DNA of 64,000 nucleotides from Pseudopedobacter sp038243635 (GTDB taxonomy: Bacteria > Bacteroidota > Bacteroidia > Sphingobacteriales > Sphingobacteriaceae). The position numbers and the translations under genes are program-made. The notes under the pieces are model-generated. The model did no database searches. It saw only the letters and a program-made list of their open reading frames with translations, and was not told the DNA's origin. Location: NCBI GenBank assembly GCA_038243635.1, contig JBBSQW010000004.1, forward strand, positions 62,001-126,000, written 5' to 3'. Position 1 is the stretch's first letter. Each line of letters opens with the position of its first letter. Shown here piece by piece: positions 33,862 to 44,084 of the stretch.

Positions 33862-36375
33862 CTAGTTAAATCCGCCTAACTGCTGCGCTATACTGAAACT
33901 AAAACCATTTAAACCCCCATTCTGCTGTCCTGGTATTTTATCAAATCCCCATCCGTAATCAATACCTAACAATCCAAATATTGGTAAAAATATACGAGCA
34001 CCAACACCAGCAGAACGTTTAACATTAAACGGATTAAATTCAGAAAACTTATTCCATGTATTTCCACCTTCGGCAAAAGCCAAAACAAACACTGTAGCAG
34101 ACTCGCCCAAAGTAATTGGGTGTCTCAGTTCTAAAACGTATTTATTGAAGATTGGCGAACCAGCGCTACCTGCTGCTCCCTCTGGAACTACGGCATTATT
34201 AGCATAACCACGCAAACCAATAACTTCAGATCCTTGTAAAAAATCATAGCCCTGCATACCGTCTCCACCTACTTTGAAACGACCAAAAGGAGCTTGACCA
34301 ACGCTTTCATTATAATAACCCAAGAAACCAAATTGTGCTTGTGCTTTTAGAATTAACTTCCCGTAAATTTTTTGGAAAAATTGAGATTCAAATTTCCATT
34401 TATGGTACTCAGCAAATTTATATTTGTCTGAAGTAGCTAAGTTGGCGTAGTTTTTCCCGTTGAACGATGAATATGGTAAGGTTGCTTGGATTGTAAACTT
34501 AATGTTTGACCCATAGGTTGGGAAAATAGGTGAATCACCTATTGAGTTTCTACTCAATACCTGACTTAAACTTAAATCGTAAGAATCACCGTTTTCAAAT
34601 AAATATCCGGTGTAGTTTTTTAACTTAAATTGTTGCAGGTTTGCTGCGTAATCTATACGGAAATAATCATCAGGCCATTTCAATTGCTTCCCTAAACTAA
34701 AAGTTAAGCCATTTAGTCGTATTTTACTTGCGACGGTAGGAGATTGCATTGATGTAAACGCACTTATACCTAGGTAAATTGGCTTTTTACCACCAAACCA
34801 CGGTTCAGAGAACGAGAAACTATACGATTGATAGTATTTACCATTTGTTTGTCCTCTAATGCTTAGTTTTTGACCGTCACCTTTTGGTAAAGGCTTATAA
34901 GCTTTAAGGTTGAATAAGTTTCTTGCAGAAAAGTTATTGAAAGTTAGCCCTAGCGTACCCACTATACGTCCGCCACCAAAACCACCTGATAGTTCGATTT
35001 GATCAGACGGTTTTTCAACCACGGTGTATTGGATATCTACCGTACCATCTGTTGGGTTAGGAATAGGCTTAATATCCACTTTCTGCTCGTCAAAGTTACC
35101 TAATTGCGTAATCTGACGTTGAGAGCGAACTAACATATCTTTAGAGAATTTCTGACCGGGTTTGGTCCTAATCTCTCTTAAAACAACCTTATCATTAGTA
35201 AGCTCATTACCTTTTAAAATAATTTTGTTGATGGTGTATTGCGGGCCTTCGTAAATTCTTATTTCTAAATCTACCGTATCGTTATAAATACGAGTTTGAA
35301 CTGGATCTGCGTTAAAGGTCAAATAACCATCGTTCAAATAAAGTGAAGACACATCATTACTAGAAGGGCTACTTCTTAATGTTTTCTCCAACTTAGCTTC
35401 AGAAAAAACTTCTCCTTTTTCAATTTTAAGAATTTGCTCTAATAACGTTGAAGGATACTTTGCATTTCCTGCAAAGGTTACATTACCAAAATAGTATTTT
35501 TTACCCTCGTTTAATTTAATGTCTATGTTAACAGATTTATCATTGTGTTTATAAACCGAGTCTGAAATGATTTCCGCGTCACGATATCCTTTTTCACGCA
35601 TCTTCTCAATCATCTTCTCCTTATCTTCCTCGTATTTATCACGCATAAACTTACCTGATCCAAAAACTTTGTACCATGCCTGCTGATGCGTTTTCTTCAT
35701 AAATTTCCTCAGCTTGGCATCACTAAAATCTTTATTACCCTCAATGTTTATAGCATGCACTTTTACCTTACTCTTTTTGTCGACAGTTACGTTTACAATC
35801 TTACTATTTGCGTCGGAGGTGTCTTTTACCGTTGTAATATCTACCGTAGTATTTAAATATCCTTTATCAGCGAAATGTTTAGTAATTACATTATTGATGG
35901 TATTCTTAAGATTTTCGTTTACGATTTTACCTTTTTGATTATTTAACTTCTCTTGAATATCGGTAGTTTCTGATTTAGTAATACCCTTTAAAACTATCCT
36001 AGATACTCTAGGACGTTCTTCCAGATTGATATCAAAGAAGATTGTATCATTGCTTATATGATTAATTAACAAAGTTACATCATCAAATAAACCTTGAGCC
36101 CAAAGATTTTTCACTGCATTAGCAGTTGCATCTCCGGGCACTAAAATCCGGTCTCCAACTTCTAATTTTGTAATGGTTACTAATACAGATTTATCCAAAA
36201 ACTCAATACCATTGATGTTTATAGCGCCAATTACAAACTCCTTTGGGTTTAGATTATCTAGCTCTTTATTGTCATTTTCTTGTGTTGAACTGGAAGACCT
36301 TAAAGATGGAATTGCTTGAGAAAACCCTTCTACAGACAGGGTAATTAGAAATATGGTTATAAAAAAATTCTTCAT
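33862..36375 (-). CDS. bamA: Outer membrane assembly factor BamA
   Basis: The 837-residue Omp85 protein inserts beta-barrel proteins into the outer membrane. A signal peptide (VEGFSQ) is followed by POTRA domains between about 50 and 450, recognisable from repeats such as NKIILKGNELTNDKVVLREI. The C-terminal 16-strand barrel includes the GGFGGGRIVGTLGLTF start and the L6-like segment VGGDGMQGYDFLQG, and ends in a strand with ISFSIAQQLGGF-like pattern. uppS lies 59 bp upstream and the skp pair downstream on the same strand. Confidence 0.96.
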   Translation of the reverse strand: MKNFFITIFLITLSVEGFSQAIPSLRSSSSTQENDNKELDNLNPKEFVIGAININGIEFLDKSVLVTITKLEVGDRILVPGDATANAVKNLWAQGLFDDVTLLINHISNDTIFFDINLEERPRVSRIVLKGITKSETTDIQEKLNNQKGKIVNENLKNTINNVITKHFADKGYLNTTVDITTVKDTSDANSKIVNVTVDKKSKVKVHAINIEGNKDFSDAKLRKFMKKTHQQAWYKVFGSGKFMRDKYEEDKEKMIEKMREKGYRDAEIISDSVYKHNDKSVNIDIKLNEGKKYYFGNVTFAGNAKYPSTLLEQILKIEKGEVFSEAKLEKTLRSSPSSNDVSSLYLNDGYLTFNADPVQTRIYNDTVDLEIRIYEGPQYTINKIILKGNELTNDKVVLREIRTKPGQKFSKDMLVRSQRQITQLGNFDEQKVDIKPIPNPTDGTVDIQYTVVEKPSDQIELSGGFGGGRIVGTLGLTFNNFSARNLFNLKAYKPLPKGDGQKLSIRGQTNGKYYQSYSFSFSEPWFGGKKPIYLGISAFTSMQSPTVASKIRLNGLTFSLGKQLKWPDDYFRIDYAANLQQFKLKNYTGYLFENGDSYDLSLSQVLSRNSIGDSPIFPTYGSNIKFTIQATLPYSSFNGKNYANLATSDKYKFAEYHKWKFESQFFQKIYGKLILKAQAQFGFLGYYNESVGQAPFGRFKVGGDGMQGYDFLQGSEVIGLRGYANNAVVPEGAAGSAGSPIFNKYVLELRHPITLGESATVFVLAFAEGGNTWNKFSEFNPFNVKRSAGVGARIFLPIFGLLGIDYGWGFDKIPGQQNGGLNGFSFSIAQQLGGFN

Positions 36376-36434
36376 TTACTTGATTATGGGGCTAAATTAC
36401 TTCTATTCTTTGTTAATTTTTGTTAAAAGTAAAA

Positions 36435-37175
36435 TTAGCTGAGCTGCTCACTGGTTAAGCCGAACCTTCGTTCCCTCTGTTGATAATTAAAAATAGCTTC
36501 AAATAGATCTTCTCGTCTGAAATCTGGCCAAAGTTTTGGCGTAAAATAGAGCTCAGCATAAGCCAATTGCCACAGTAAATAATTACTAATGCGGTGTTCT
36601 CCGCTAGTTCTAATCATTAGTTCGGGGTCGGGAAGATTATGTGTGGATAGGTAGCTTTCGAAAAGTTTTTCATTAATATCTTCTTGCTTTATTTTTCCGC
36701 TGGCGGTATCTAAGGCTATTTGTTTAGTGGCGTTAACAATTTCCCATCTTGAACTGTAAGAAAGTGCCAAGGTTAGTGTTAATCCATCGTTACTTGCAGT
36801 TTTATTAATTGCCTCTTGTAATTCGTTATAACATCTTTTTGGTAATGATGATAAATCGCCGATTGCGTTTAAACGGACATTATTTTGCATTAATGTTTTA
36901 GTTTCTTTATTAATGGTACTCACCAAAAGTTCCATTAAAGCCGTAACTTCTAGTTTCGGACGATTCCAATTTTCAGTAGAAAAAGCGTATAGAGTAAGAT
37001 TTTTAAGCCCTAGTTCTGCTGCACCTTCAACTGTATCTCTTACTGCAAGCACTCCGTTTTTATGTCCAAAAACTCTTAATTTACCTTTTTCTTTAGCCCA
37101 TCTACCATTGCCATCCATTATAACAGCTATGTGTTGTGGTAATTTATCAAGATTTAACTTCTCTTTGAAACTCAT
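36435..37175 (-). CDS. uppS: Isoprenyl transferase (undecaprenyl diphosphate synthase)
   Basis: UppS condenses isopentenyl diphosphate units in cis onto farnesyl diphosphate, giving the lipid carrier for peptidoglycan and surface glycans. The active-site block HIAVIMDGNGRWAKEKG holds the metal-binding Asp. FSTENWNRP, the C-terminal MIRTSGEHRISNYLLWQ and ELYFTPKLWPDF are signatures. Length (246) is standard. The gene lies between a DUF6089 outer-membrane protein and bamA. Confidence 0.97.
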   Translation of the reverse strand: MSFKEKLNLDKLPQHIAVIMDGNGRWAKEKGKLRVFGHKNGVLAVRDTVEGAAELGLKNLTLYAFSTENWNRPKLEVTALMELLVSTINKETKTLMQNNVRLNAIGDLSSLPKRCYNELQEAINKTASNDGLTLTLALSYSSRWEIVNATKQIALDTASGKIKQEDINEKLFESYLSTHNLPDPELMIRTSGEHRISNYLLWQLAYAELYFTPKLWPDFRREDLFEAIFNYQQRERRFGLTSEQLS

Positions 37176-37198
37176 TTATTAAAAAGCAATATTTTAAT

Positions 37199-37996
37199 TT
37201 AAAAAGGACATTTTTGGCTCACAAAGGTATAAGATAAGGTTAAACCGACAAATAGATAACTGTCCTTTTTTCTAAAATCGCCTCGCTGAGTACCTGAGCG
37301 GTTAATTATAGTAGCAGAACGATCCGATAACGCTAGTCTTAAGGCTGTTTTATTAGGATCATTCTCCTGCATATTGGCAACATTGGGGTAAATGCCGCTC
37401 ACATCATCTAAATAATCTGTCGTCGTATTTCGGTAGCCAATCTCTCCTATTAGGTTAATGTAACGTCCAAAGTTATACTTTATCCCAGCACCAAAAGGAA
37501 TAGAATAGGTAATCGTTTTATATTCTTCGGCCTGACCTTCAGTTTTATAATACTTAAGCTCGTAAGTATCGCCGTTATAATCAGTTTTCGGGTTAAAGCT
37601 GGTTAGTGCAATGCCAGTAAACAAAAATGGTGTGAAACGTTTCTGATGATAATCAAAACCGTAATCAAAAAAATTAAATTCTACTAAAACGTTGCCTTCA
37701 GTAATTGGAGAATAGAAGCTTAAATTTCTATCTACTTCTTGCTGGTATTTTGATTTGGATTCGTTATCACTGATTTTGCCTTGTAAAGCGGAAACCCTTA
37801 GCGCCCAGTTACTATCGAAATTTCTTTTGACTATTAAACCTAAAGCAGGGTTTGTTAATTTTAAAGGATGGTTTTGGTTTAAATCGCCCATATAGCCCAT
37901 TGCCCCACCAGTTATGCCGACTTCCCACGTTTGAGCGAAAACAACTTTAGTACTAGTTAAAATAAAAAGTATGAGCACTTTGATAAAATGAGTCAT
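37199..37996 (-). CDS. DUF6089-type outer-membrane beta-barrel protein
   Basis: A 265-residue protein with a signal peptide (cleaved after VVFAQ), then WEVGITGGAMGYMGDLNQNHPLKL and many amphipathic strands ending YLFVGLTLSYTFVSQKCPF. This kind of porin-like protein, annotated as DUF6089, commonly sits between nadK and uppS in Bacteroidota. Its function is not known. Location and fold point to an outer-membrane role tied to BamA or lipid metabolism, but that is inference. It is 9 bp downstream of nadK. Confidence 0.82.
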   Translation of the reverse strand: MTHFIKVLILFILTSTKVVFAQTWEVGITGGAMGYMGDLNQNHPLKLTNPALGLIVKRNFDSNWALRVSALQGKISDNESKSKYQQEVDRNLSFYSPITEGNVLVEFNFFDYGFDYHQKRFTPFLFTGIALTSFNPKTDYNGDTYELKYYKTEGQAEEYKTITYSIPFGAGIKYNFGRYINLIGEIGYRNTTTDYLDDVSGIYPNVANMQENDPNKTALRLALSDRSATIINRSGTQRGDFRKKDSYLFVGLTLSYTFVSQKCPF

Positions 37997-38005
37997 TAAG
38001 ATGGC

Positions 38006-38902
38006 TTAGTAATTTCTGGTATCTATACCCCACAGCAATTTATTTCTTAACGTTGATAAATAGGTTTGATTGCTTAGCCTTACTAAATTTATATCAAAAT
38101 CAGCCCGTTTTACACGTAACTGAGTTCCTGGGTTAATTACTTCTGTTCTAGAATCACAACTCACCAAGTATTTGGGGCTTCTTCCTTCAATCTCGAAAGT
38201 AAGCTCATTTTCATCCGAAAGGATAACGGGTCTTACGTTTAAATTATGCGGAGAAATTGGCGTAATCACAAAATTACCTGACTGTGGAAAAACAATTGGC
38301 CCACCACAACTTAAAGAATATGCTGTAGAGCCCGTTGGCGTAGCTACAATTAAACCATCTGCCCAGTAAGAGTTTAAAAATTCTCCGTTTAAATAACAGT
38401 GAATCAATATCATGGCAGAGGTATCGCGTTTCATGATGGTAAAATCATTTAATGCAAAATTAAGATCACCGAACAAACCTGACGATGTTTCAACTTTTAG
38501 TAATCTCCTGACATCTAGTGTGAAATCTCGGTTAATTAAACCTTGGATTGCACTTTTAATTCCTTCTTTGTTGATACTTGCCAAAAAACCTAATCGTCCA
38601 AAGTTTATCCCAATCATGGGAATACCAGAGTCTTTTACTAACGCAACAGTATCTAACATTGTTCCGTCACCACCCAAGCTTATCATTACATCAACTTGTC
38701 CGCTCACCAATTCATCATGAGTCTCAAAAGCATTAAAGGCTTTGGGTAAATATAGTTTGTCTTTTAAAAAGTCATAAAAATCATGATAGATTACAACTTC
38801 CGCATCAAAAGACACTAAACAATCAAAAACCTGTTGAACGTATGGAATAACGGTATTATTAAACTGTCGGCCGTAAATACCTATCTTCATTGAATTCTTC
38901 AT
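38006..38902 (-). CDS. nadK: NAD kinase
   Basis: NadK phosphorylates NAD to NADP. The GGDGTML motif (in MISLGGDGTMLDTV) and the second motif TPTGSTAYSLSCGGP are diagnostic, with NFGRLGFLA between them. At 298 residues it is normal. The frame allows starts at 38902 (MKNS) or 38890 (MKIGIYGRQF); I keep the first because it immediately follows the CBS gene stop with no gap, but the second better fits the family N-terminus. Confidence 0.96.
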   Translation of the reverse strand: MKNSMKIGIYGRQFNNTVIPYVQQVFDCLVSFDAEVVIYHDFYDFLKDKLYLPKAFNAFETHDELVSGQVDVMISLGGDGTMLDTVALVKDSGIPMIGINFGRLGFLASINKEGIKSAIQGLINRDFTLDVRRLLKVETSSGLFGDLNFALNDFTIMKRDTSAMILIHCYLNGEFLNSYWADGLIVATPTGSTAYSLSCGGPIVFPQSGNFVITPISPHNLNVRPVILSDENELTFEIEGRSPKYLVSCDSRTEVINPGTQLRVKRADFDINLVRLSNQTYLSTLRNKLLWGIDTRNY

Positions 38903-39565
38903 TTAAAAGCTTAGGTAATTCATCAAAGAATCGTACCTATCTGCGCCGTCGGCCTTTTGATTTGTATTGTTAAATGTGGCTAACACCACATAATCATACC
39001 GTAAAAAAGACGCAACAATTTGTGTAATATCTATCTTATTTACTTTTATAGTAGCAGTAAGTTTAGTAGAATCTGGATGCCCGTCAAGGTACGCACTTAG
39101 TATTTGTGCATTATCTGATTCTACAATTTGAGCTATGTGCGCTAAAGAATAATCACGATTACCTATTTCTAACACAATTATTCCACCTGGATCAGCTGTC
39201 GCTGTTACTGTAGCTAAATATTCTACAACATCATTTATTAAAATAGTGCCTAAGTAATTCATCTTTTCATCAAGCACCGGCAATACGCTTAGCCTTTGAT
39301 CGCTAAATGTTTTTATCACATCATAAACATGCTGGTTCTCTAAAACGTAAGGATTTATTAACGATAATTTAATTAGCGCAACAGACTCCTCAGTATTTGT
39401 TTCGTCGATCAAATCATCTTCGGACAGCAAGCCCAAGAAATGTGAATCATTAACAATCGGTAAATGGCGAACCTTAAAATCAACCATATAATCCAAAGCC
39501 TTCTGAACGGTGTCAGAAGTTTTCAATGGAGATATTACGTTAGCTATAAGTTCACTAGCAATCAT
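38903..39565 (-). CDS. CBS-domain protein
   Basis: The 220-residue soluble protein has two CBS domains at about 1-125 (VQKALDYMVDFKVRHLPIVNDSHFLGLLSEDDLI and a second with RLSVLPVLDEKMNYLGTILINDVVEYLA). An extra alpha/beta domain follows to the end, resembling an ACT-like fold (GGIIVLEIGNRDYSLAHIAQIVESD). CBS domains bind adenine nucleotides and regulate partner proteins. It is placed directly before nadK with zero spacing, so a role in NAD(P) or nucleotide sensing is plausible but unproven. Confidence 0.88.
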   Translation of the reverse strand: MIASELIANVISPLKTSDTVQKALDYMVDFKVRHLPIVNDSHFLGLLSEDDLIDETNTEESVALIKLSLINPYVLENQHVYDVIKTFSDQRLSVLPVLDEKMNYLGTILINDVVEYLATVTATADPGGIIVLEIGNRDYSLAHIAQIVESDNAQILSAYLDGHPDSTKLTATIKVNKIDITQIVASFLRYDYVVLATFNNTNQKADGADRYDSLMNYLSF

Positions 39566-40326
39566 TAAAGACCTCTTTTCGATAAGAAATTTTCAAGTAG
39601 TTTATTAAACTCTTGAGGTTGTTCCATCATTGGGGCATGGCCACATTCATCAATCCAACTTAAATCGCTATCTGGTAAAAGATGATCAAACTCTACGGCA
39701 ACCTCTGGAGGCGTAATCTTATCATTTTTACCCCAAATTAAACCCACAGGAACCTTTATTTTAGATAAGTCTTTAGACATATTATGTCTAATGGCTGATT
39801 TTGCCATTGCCAAAATTCTAATGACCTTGTTTCTGTTATTTACGGTTTCGTAAACATCATCAACCATTTCTTTGGTTGCTGTTGCTGGACTATAAAAAGT
39901 ATACTCTACTTTTTCTTTGATAAAATCATAACTCTCTCTTTTTGGGAAAGATCCCCCAAAAGCATTTTCATATAAGCCCGAGCTCCCTGCTAAAACTAAC
40001 GCTTTCACATACTCTTGGTGTGCTAATGTGTAAACTAACCCAACATGACCACCCAGAGAATTTCCCAAAAGTGTAACCCGTTCAAAATTTTTATATTTAA
40101 TAAACTTGTGAATATGTTTTGCAAGCGTTTTTACGCCAGTAGTTAGCAAAGGCAACTCATATATTGGAAGTACAGGAATTACCACCGTATAGCGGTCTTT
40201 AAACTGTTCTATCACGTGTTCCCAATTACTCAATGCGCCCATTAAGCCGTGAAGCAAAAGCAATACTTCCCCTTTACCTTCCTCAATGTATTTAAAACCG
40301 TCTTCTTCTTTAATTAAGTACTCCAT
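39565..40326 (-). CDS. Alpha/beta-fold hydrolase
   Basis: This 253-residue protein has the oxyanion block LLLLHGLMGALSNWEHV, the nucleophile elbow LGNSLGGHVG (Ser in GNSLGG), an acidic residue in GLIWGKNDKITPP and the catalytic His in IDECGHAPMMEQP. A lid-like insertion occupies about 125-175. Substrate is unknown; it resembles small esterases and C-C hydrolases. I chose the ATG at 40326 over a TTG four codons upstream. Its stop shares one base with the CBS protein start, so it is the first gene of the CBS-nadK row. Confidence 0.88.
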   Translation of the reverse strand: MEYLIKEEDGFKYIEEGKGEVLLLLHGLMGALSNWEHVIEQFKDRYTVVIPVLPIYELPLLTTGVKTLAKHIHKFIKYKNFERVTLLGNSLGGHVGLVYTLAHQEYVKALVLAGSSGLYENAFGGSFPKRESYDFIKEKVEYTFYSPATATKEMVDDVYETVNNRNKVIRILAMAKSAIRHNMSKDLSKIKVPVGLIWGKNDKITPPEVAVEFDHLLPDSDLSWIDECGHAPMMEQPQEFNKLLENFLSKRGL

Positions 40327-40453
40327 AAAATATTGCAAAAGGTATTATGCGTTAATTGTGCTAAATTAATAGTCTGTTTTTTATTTGAGTATAAAAACTA
40401 TGCTAATTGAGAAAAAAAATATGATTTAACCTATTTTAAATAAAAAATTAGTT

Positions 40454-40900
40454 TTAAGGTAACAAAGTTTTTATCGCTGCAGAGATGGCTTTACCGTCTG
40501 CCTTGCCAGAAAGTTCTTTATTGGCTACGCTCATAATTTTGCCCATTTCCTTAACATTAGTCACGTTAAGTTTTTCTATCAGTCCTTTAATATAAGTGTT
40601 TAATTCCTCTTCTGATAATTGTTTTGGCAAATATTTTTCTATAACAGCAATTTCTTCTGCTTCTATTTGGTAAAGATCTTGACGGTTTTGGCCTTGATAA
40701 ATTTCAGCAGATTCTTTTCTTTGCTTCACCAGTTTTTGTAAAACTTTTAACTCAGATTCCTGGGTGATTTCTTGTGCTGCACCTTTTTCTGTTTTCGCTA
40801 AAAGTAAAGCTGCTTTAATTGCTCTTAAGCTTCTTAATGCGGCTTCGTCTTTTGCCAACATGGCAGTTTTGATATCTTGATTTATGGTAGTTTCTAACAT
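40454..40900 (-). CDS. GatB/YqeY domain protein
   Basis: The 148-residue protein matches the YqeY family: MLETTINQDIKTAMLAKDEAALRSLRAIKAALLLAKTEK, a central KQRKESAEIYQGQNR and the C-terminal GKIMSVANKELSGKADGKAISAAIKTLLP. The C-terminal part is related to the tRNA-binding tail of amidotransferase subunit GatB. Molecular function is not established. The upstream spacer holds a (CTAA)n tandem repeat. Confidence 0.9.
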   Translation of the reverse strand: MLETTINQDIKTAMLAKDEAALRSLRAIKAALLLAKTEKGAAQEITQESELKVLQKLVKQRKESAEIYQGQNRQDLYQIEAEEIAVIEKYLPKQLSEEELNTYIKGLIEKLNVTNVKEMGKIMSVANKELSGKADGKAISAAIKTLLP

Positions 40901-40966
40901 TATTTTGAATTTTGAACGATTGAATTGGCAAGAATTAAATTTTGAATGACTGATAAACTTATTAAG

Positions 40967-41786
<820 letters not shown>

Positions 41787-41817
41787 GATGTGAAATTAAA
41801 AAAATTATACGGAAGCC

Positions 41818-42579
41818 TTATTCAAAATACAAACTAAAAACAAAATTTCTTAAGTATAGTTTTTCAAGTGGGCTTGTGTAAGGATGTTCTTCTCTTTTTA
41901 GGACGCTTTTTACAGAGTTGCTGAGCCTTATCTCAGGCGAAAGCTTAAAAAACTCGAAGTACAGATCAAATCCAATACCGATATCATAAGACAAAAGACC
42001 TTTGTTATTTTTGAGTTGCTTTTGTATCGCAATATCGCCTTCGTCATCCGTGTTCTTTTTAGCGCCTATATCAATCCCGTATTTTATTCCGGCAAGTAAA
42101 TAGGCCCTAAAATTATTTCTTCTGTCTGATTTTAGTTTTATACCCAGTGGGAAATCAAACATGGTTGAATTGACAGTCCGACGCGTAAAGCCTTCCGGAG
42201 ATTTAACATTATGCCGGTCGCCCTCTATAGGAGTATTAAATTCGTAATCAATAATTCTATCCGCAAATACAAAAACAGGCGTAAACCTTAAATTTACGTT
42301 TGGTGTAACGTATAAGTCGGATACAAAGCCTATCCCGAACCCTGGATTTTGGATGGAACGAATACTTTTTAAACCTTGCGTAACTTGCACCCCGTTTTCA
42401 AAAGCAGGTTTCTGCCAATCTGCAAATTTTTGAATCTTATATTCAGAACTAATGTATTGAAATCCGAAGCCAAAATGTAGCGTTTCATCATCAACTCCGC
42501 CGCCGTAATTACCTTGTGCAAAAATACTTATTGATGATATTAAAAGAATAAAACAACTGAATGCCTTTATTTTGATCAT
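41818..42579 (-). CDS. porT: PorT-like outer-membrane protein (type IX secretion)
   Basis: A 253-residue beta-barrel with a signal peptide (SISIFAQ), a start block DDETLHFGFGFQYISSEYKI, many amphipathic strands and a terminal aromatic strand (NFVFSLYFE). It overlaps ubiE by 4 bp (ATGA). PorT/SprT is a core component of the type IX secretion and gliding machinery, and the ubiE-porT gene order is common in Bacteroidota; the identification rests on both sequence pattern and that order. It suggests the organism secretes proteins through T9SS. Confidence 0.85.
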   Translation of the reverse strand: MIKIKAFSCFILLISSISIFAQGNYGGGVDDETLHFGFGFQYISSEYKIQKFADWQKPAFENGVQVTQGLKSIRSIQNPGFGIGFVSDLYVTPNVNLRFTPVFVFADRIIDYEFNTPIEGDRHNVKSPEGFTRRTVNSTMFDFPLGIKLKSDRRNNFRAYLLAGIKYGIDIGAKKNTDDEGDIAIQKQLKNNKGLLSYDIGIGFDLYFEFFKLSPEIRLSNSVKSVLKREEHPYTSPLEKLYLRNFVFSLYFE

Positions 42580-43310
42580 TTAACGCCTGTGTATATTGAA
42601 CAAATCCCAAACGCTAAGGGGCGGCATTTCGTATTTTTATAACCGACTTTATCCATTAACGCTGTAAATGTTTTACCATCTGGGAATGCATTTACAGACT
42701 CTGGTAAATAAGAATAAGCACTCGCGTCTTTAGAAAAAACTTTCCCAATGGTTGGCGTTACGTGTTGGAAATAGAAATTATAAAGCTGTTTTACAGGGAA
42801 CACTTTAGGTTTAGAAAACTCTAGAATTACAGCTTTACCGCCTGGTTTTAAAACACGACGCATATCTGCAATTCCTTTCTCTAAGTTCTCAAAATTTCTT
42901 ACGCCGTACGCAACCGTTATCGCATCAAAGCTGTCGTCCTCGAAAAGCAATTTTTCAGAATCTCCAAGTCTAACCTCAAAAACATCCGACTTTTTACGTT
43001 TTAGTATCTTTTCATCGGCAATTGCCAACATCCCTTCAGAAATATCTACGCCTATAATTTTTTTAGGTTTTAAAATTTCCAAAGCTTCAAAAGCAAAATC
43101 ACCAGTACCAGTAGCAACGTCTAAAATAGTTTGTGGCTGATCTTTCAAAAGCTCTTTAATTGCCATTTTACGCCAGATAATATCAATGCCTAATGACATA
43201 AAATGATTTAAGAAATCATAAGTTTTAGAGATATTATTGAACATGGTGGCAACCTGCTCTTTTTTAGTTACCTGTTCATTTTTATAGGGTGTAACGTTTT
43301 CTGACATCAT
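42576..43310 (-). CDS. ubiE: Demethylmenaquinone methyltransferase UbiE/MenG
   Basis: This SAM-dependent methyltransferase makes menaquinone from demethylmenaquinone. SAM motif I is ILDVATGTGDFAFEAL, followed by IIGVDISEGMLAIA and the family signature ITVAYGVRNFENLEKG. The C-terminal block LSYLPESVNAFPDGK-like (here SYLPESVNAFPDG) is typical. Length is 244. A -7 box ends 5 bp before the start codon, suggesting a leaderless or nearly leaderless mRNA. It overlaps porT by 4 bp. Confidence 0.96.
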   Translation of the reverse strand: MMSENVTPYKNEQVTKKEQVATMFNNISKTYDFLNHFMSLGIDIIWRKMAIKELLKDQPQTILDVATGTGDFAFEALEILKPKKIIGVDISEGMLAIADEKILKRKKSDVFEVRLGDSEKLLFEDDSFDAITVAYGVRNFENLEKGIADMRRVLKPGGKAVILEFSKPKVFPVKQLYNFYFQHVTPTIGKVFSKDASAYSYLPESVNAFPDGKTFTALMDKVGYKNTKCRPLAFGICSIYTGVK

Positions 43311-43315
43311 TACCG

Positions 43316-43323
43316 CAAAGATA
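43316..43323 (-). promoter_or_regulatory. -7 box abutting the ubiE start codon
   Basis: The minus strand reads TATCTTTG then CGGTA and ATGATG. With transcription normally starting about 7 bp past this box, the mRNA would begin at or next to the ATG. Confidence 0.5.
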
Positions 43324-43611
43324 GATTTATTTTATGTAAAGGTGGAAGATCGAATTTCTCATTAATTATTCTCCTTGATCTAAGGAGATACCTAAAATAA
43401 ACCTAAATCAAATCCATGGTTGAGGTTTGCGCTCCAAACCAGTTAATGATGGTGTGCGTTAATAAGAATCTCCTTTATTCAATAATTTGGAGATTTGGTA
43501 ATAAACTAGTTAAATAGTCCTGACGAATTATTATTATTTATTATAGCCTATTACACCTACACCCAAGAGGAAAACGATTAAGGCAAGTACAACTATCGAT
43601 GAAATTTTGCG
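43324..43611. other. Non-coding gap with a possible gene remnant
   Basis: No intact gene is visible. At 43534-43611 the minus strand encodes a 25-residue hydrophobic stretch (KISSIVVLALIVFLLG) that lacks a start codon in its frame; an ATG at 43615 is one frame off. It may be the remnant of a small membrane protein. Confidence 0.3.
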
Positions 43612-43875
43612 TCATTCTGAAGCTCTCTCCTCATAACGATCTATCAAAAAGTAAAATAATGTTGCAAAACATGCTCCAATTAGCAATGAAAAAACCAGAT
43701 ACATCAAATTTTTATACCAAGGAATCCACCATATATTACTAAAAGAGCCAAAAAGCAATATTAATCCACAAAAAAGAGAGGAGCATACTAAAACTTTATT
43801 GATAAAAGACAACTTCTTTCCTTTTTTTAATTTATAATCCTTTATGAGCTGATAAAGGAAAAGTATCAATATCAA
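43612..43875 (-). CDS. Small hypothetical membrane protein, possibly decayed
   Basis: An 87-codon frame with two or three hydrophobic segments (ILILFLYQLI, VLVCSSLFCGLILLFGSF, LMYLVFSLLIGACFATLFYFLI) ending in RYEERASE. There is no ATG; the only start is TTG at 43875. An ATG slightly upstream (MFLWLLAF) is in another frame. The frame may thus be a gene broken by a one-base change upstream. I do not recognise a family. Confidence 0.35.
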   Translation of the reverse strand: MILILFLYQLIKDYKLKKGKKLSFINKVLVCSSLFCGLILLFGSFSNIWWIPWYKNLMYLVFSLLIGACFATLFYFLIDRYEERASE

Positions 43876-44084
43876 AAGCCAAAAGCCATAAAAACATAAA
43901 GTGAGTTTTGAAAAAATTCTTCAGCAAGAGCTTTCTTTAAGGAACTATATTTAAATACCGGATTGATATTATTATCAATCTAGTATTTCATCCACATCAG
44001 AAATGGAAAAACTATAAAGGCTGCAAATAGGTTAGCAAATATCTTCCTAAGAATCATGAAAATTATCTTTATTAATTACAATCG
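43876..44084. other. Non-coding gap, no gene seen
   Basis: AT-rich, with stop codons in all frames apart from short fragments of 20-25 codons. No hairpin or promoter match stood out. Confidence 0.4.

Noticed and set aside
43534..43615. Tiny frames after the 87-codon membrane ORF: one hydrophobic 25-mer and one Cys-rich 24-mer starting in an ATGA overlap
   Set aside because: The hydrophobic frame lacks a start and the Cys-rich one has no context or known pattern. Probably gene debris.
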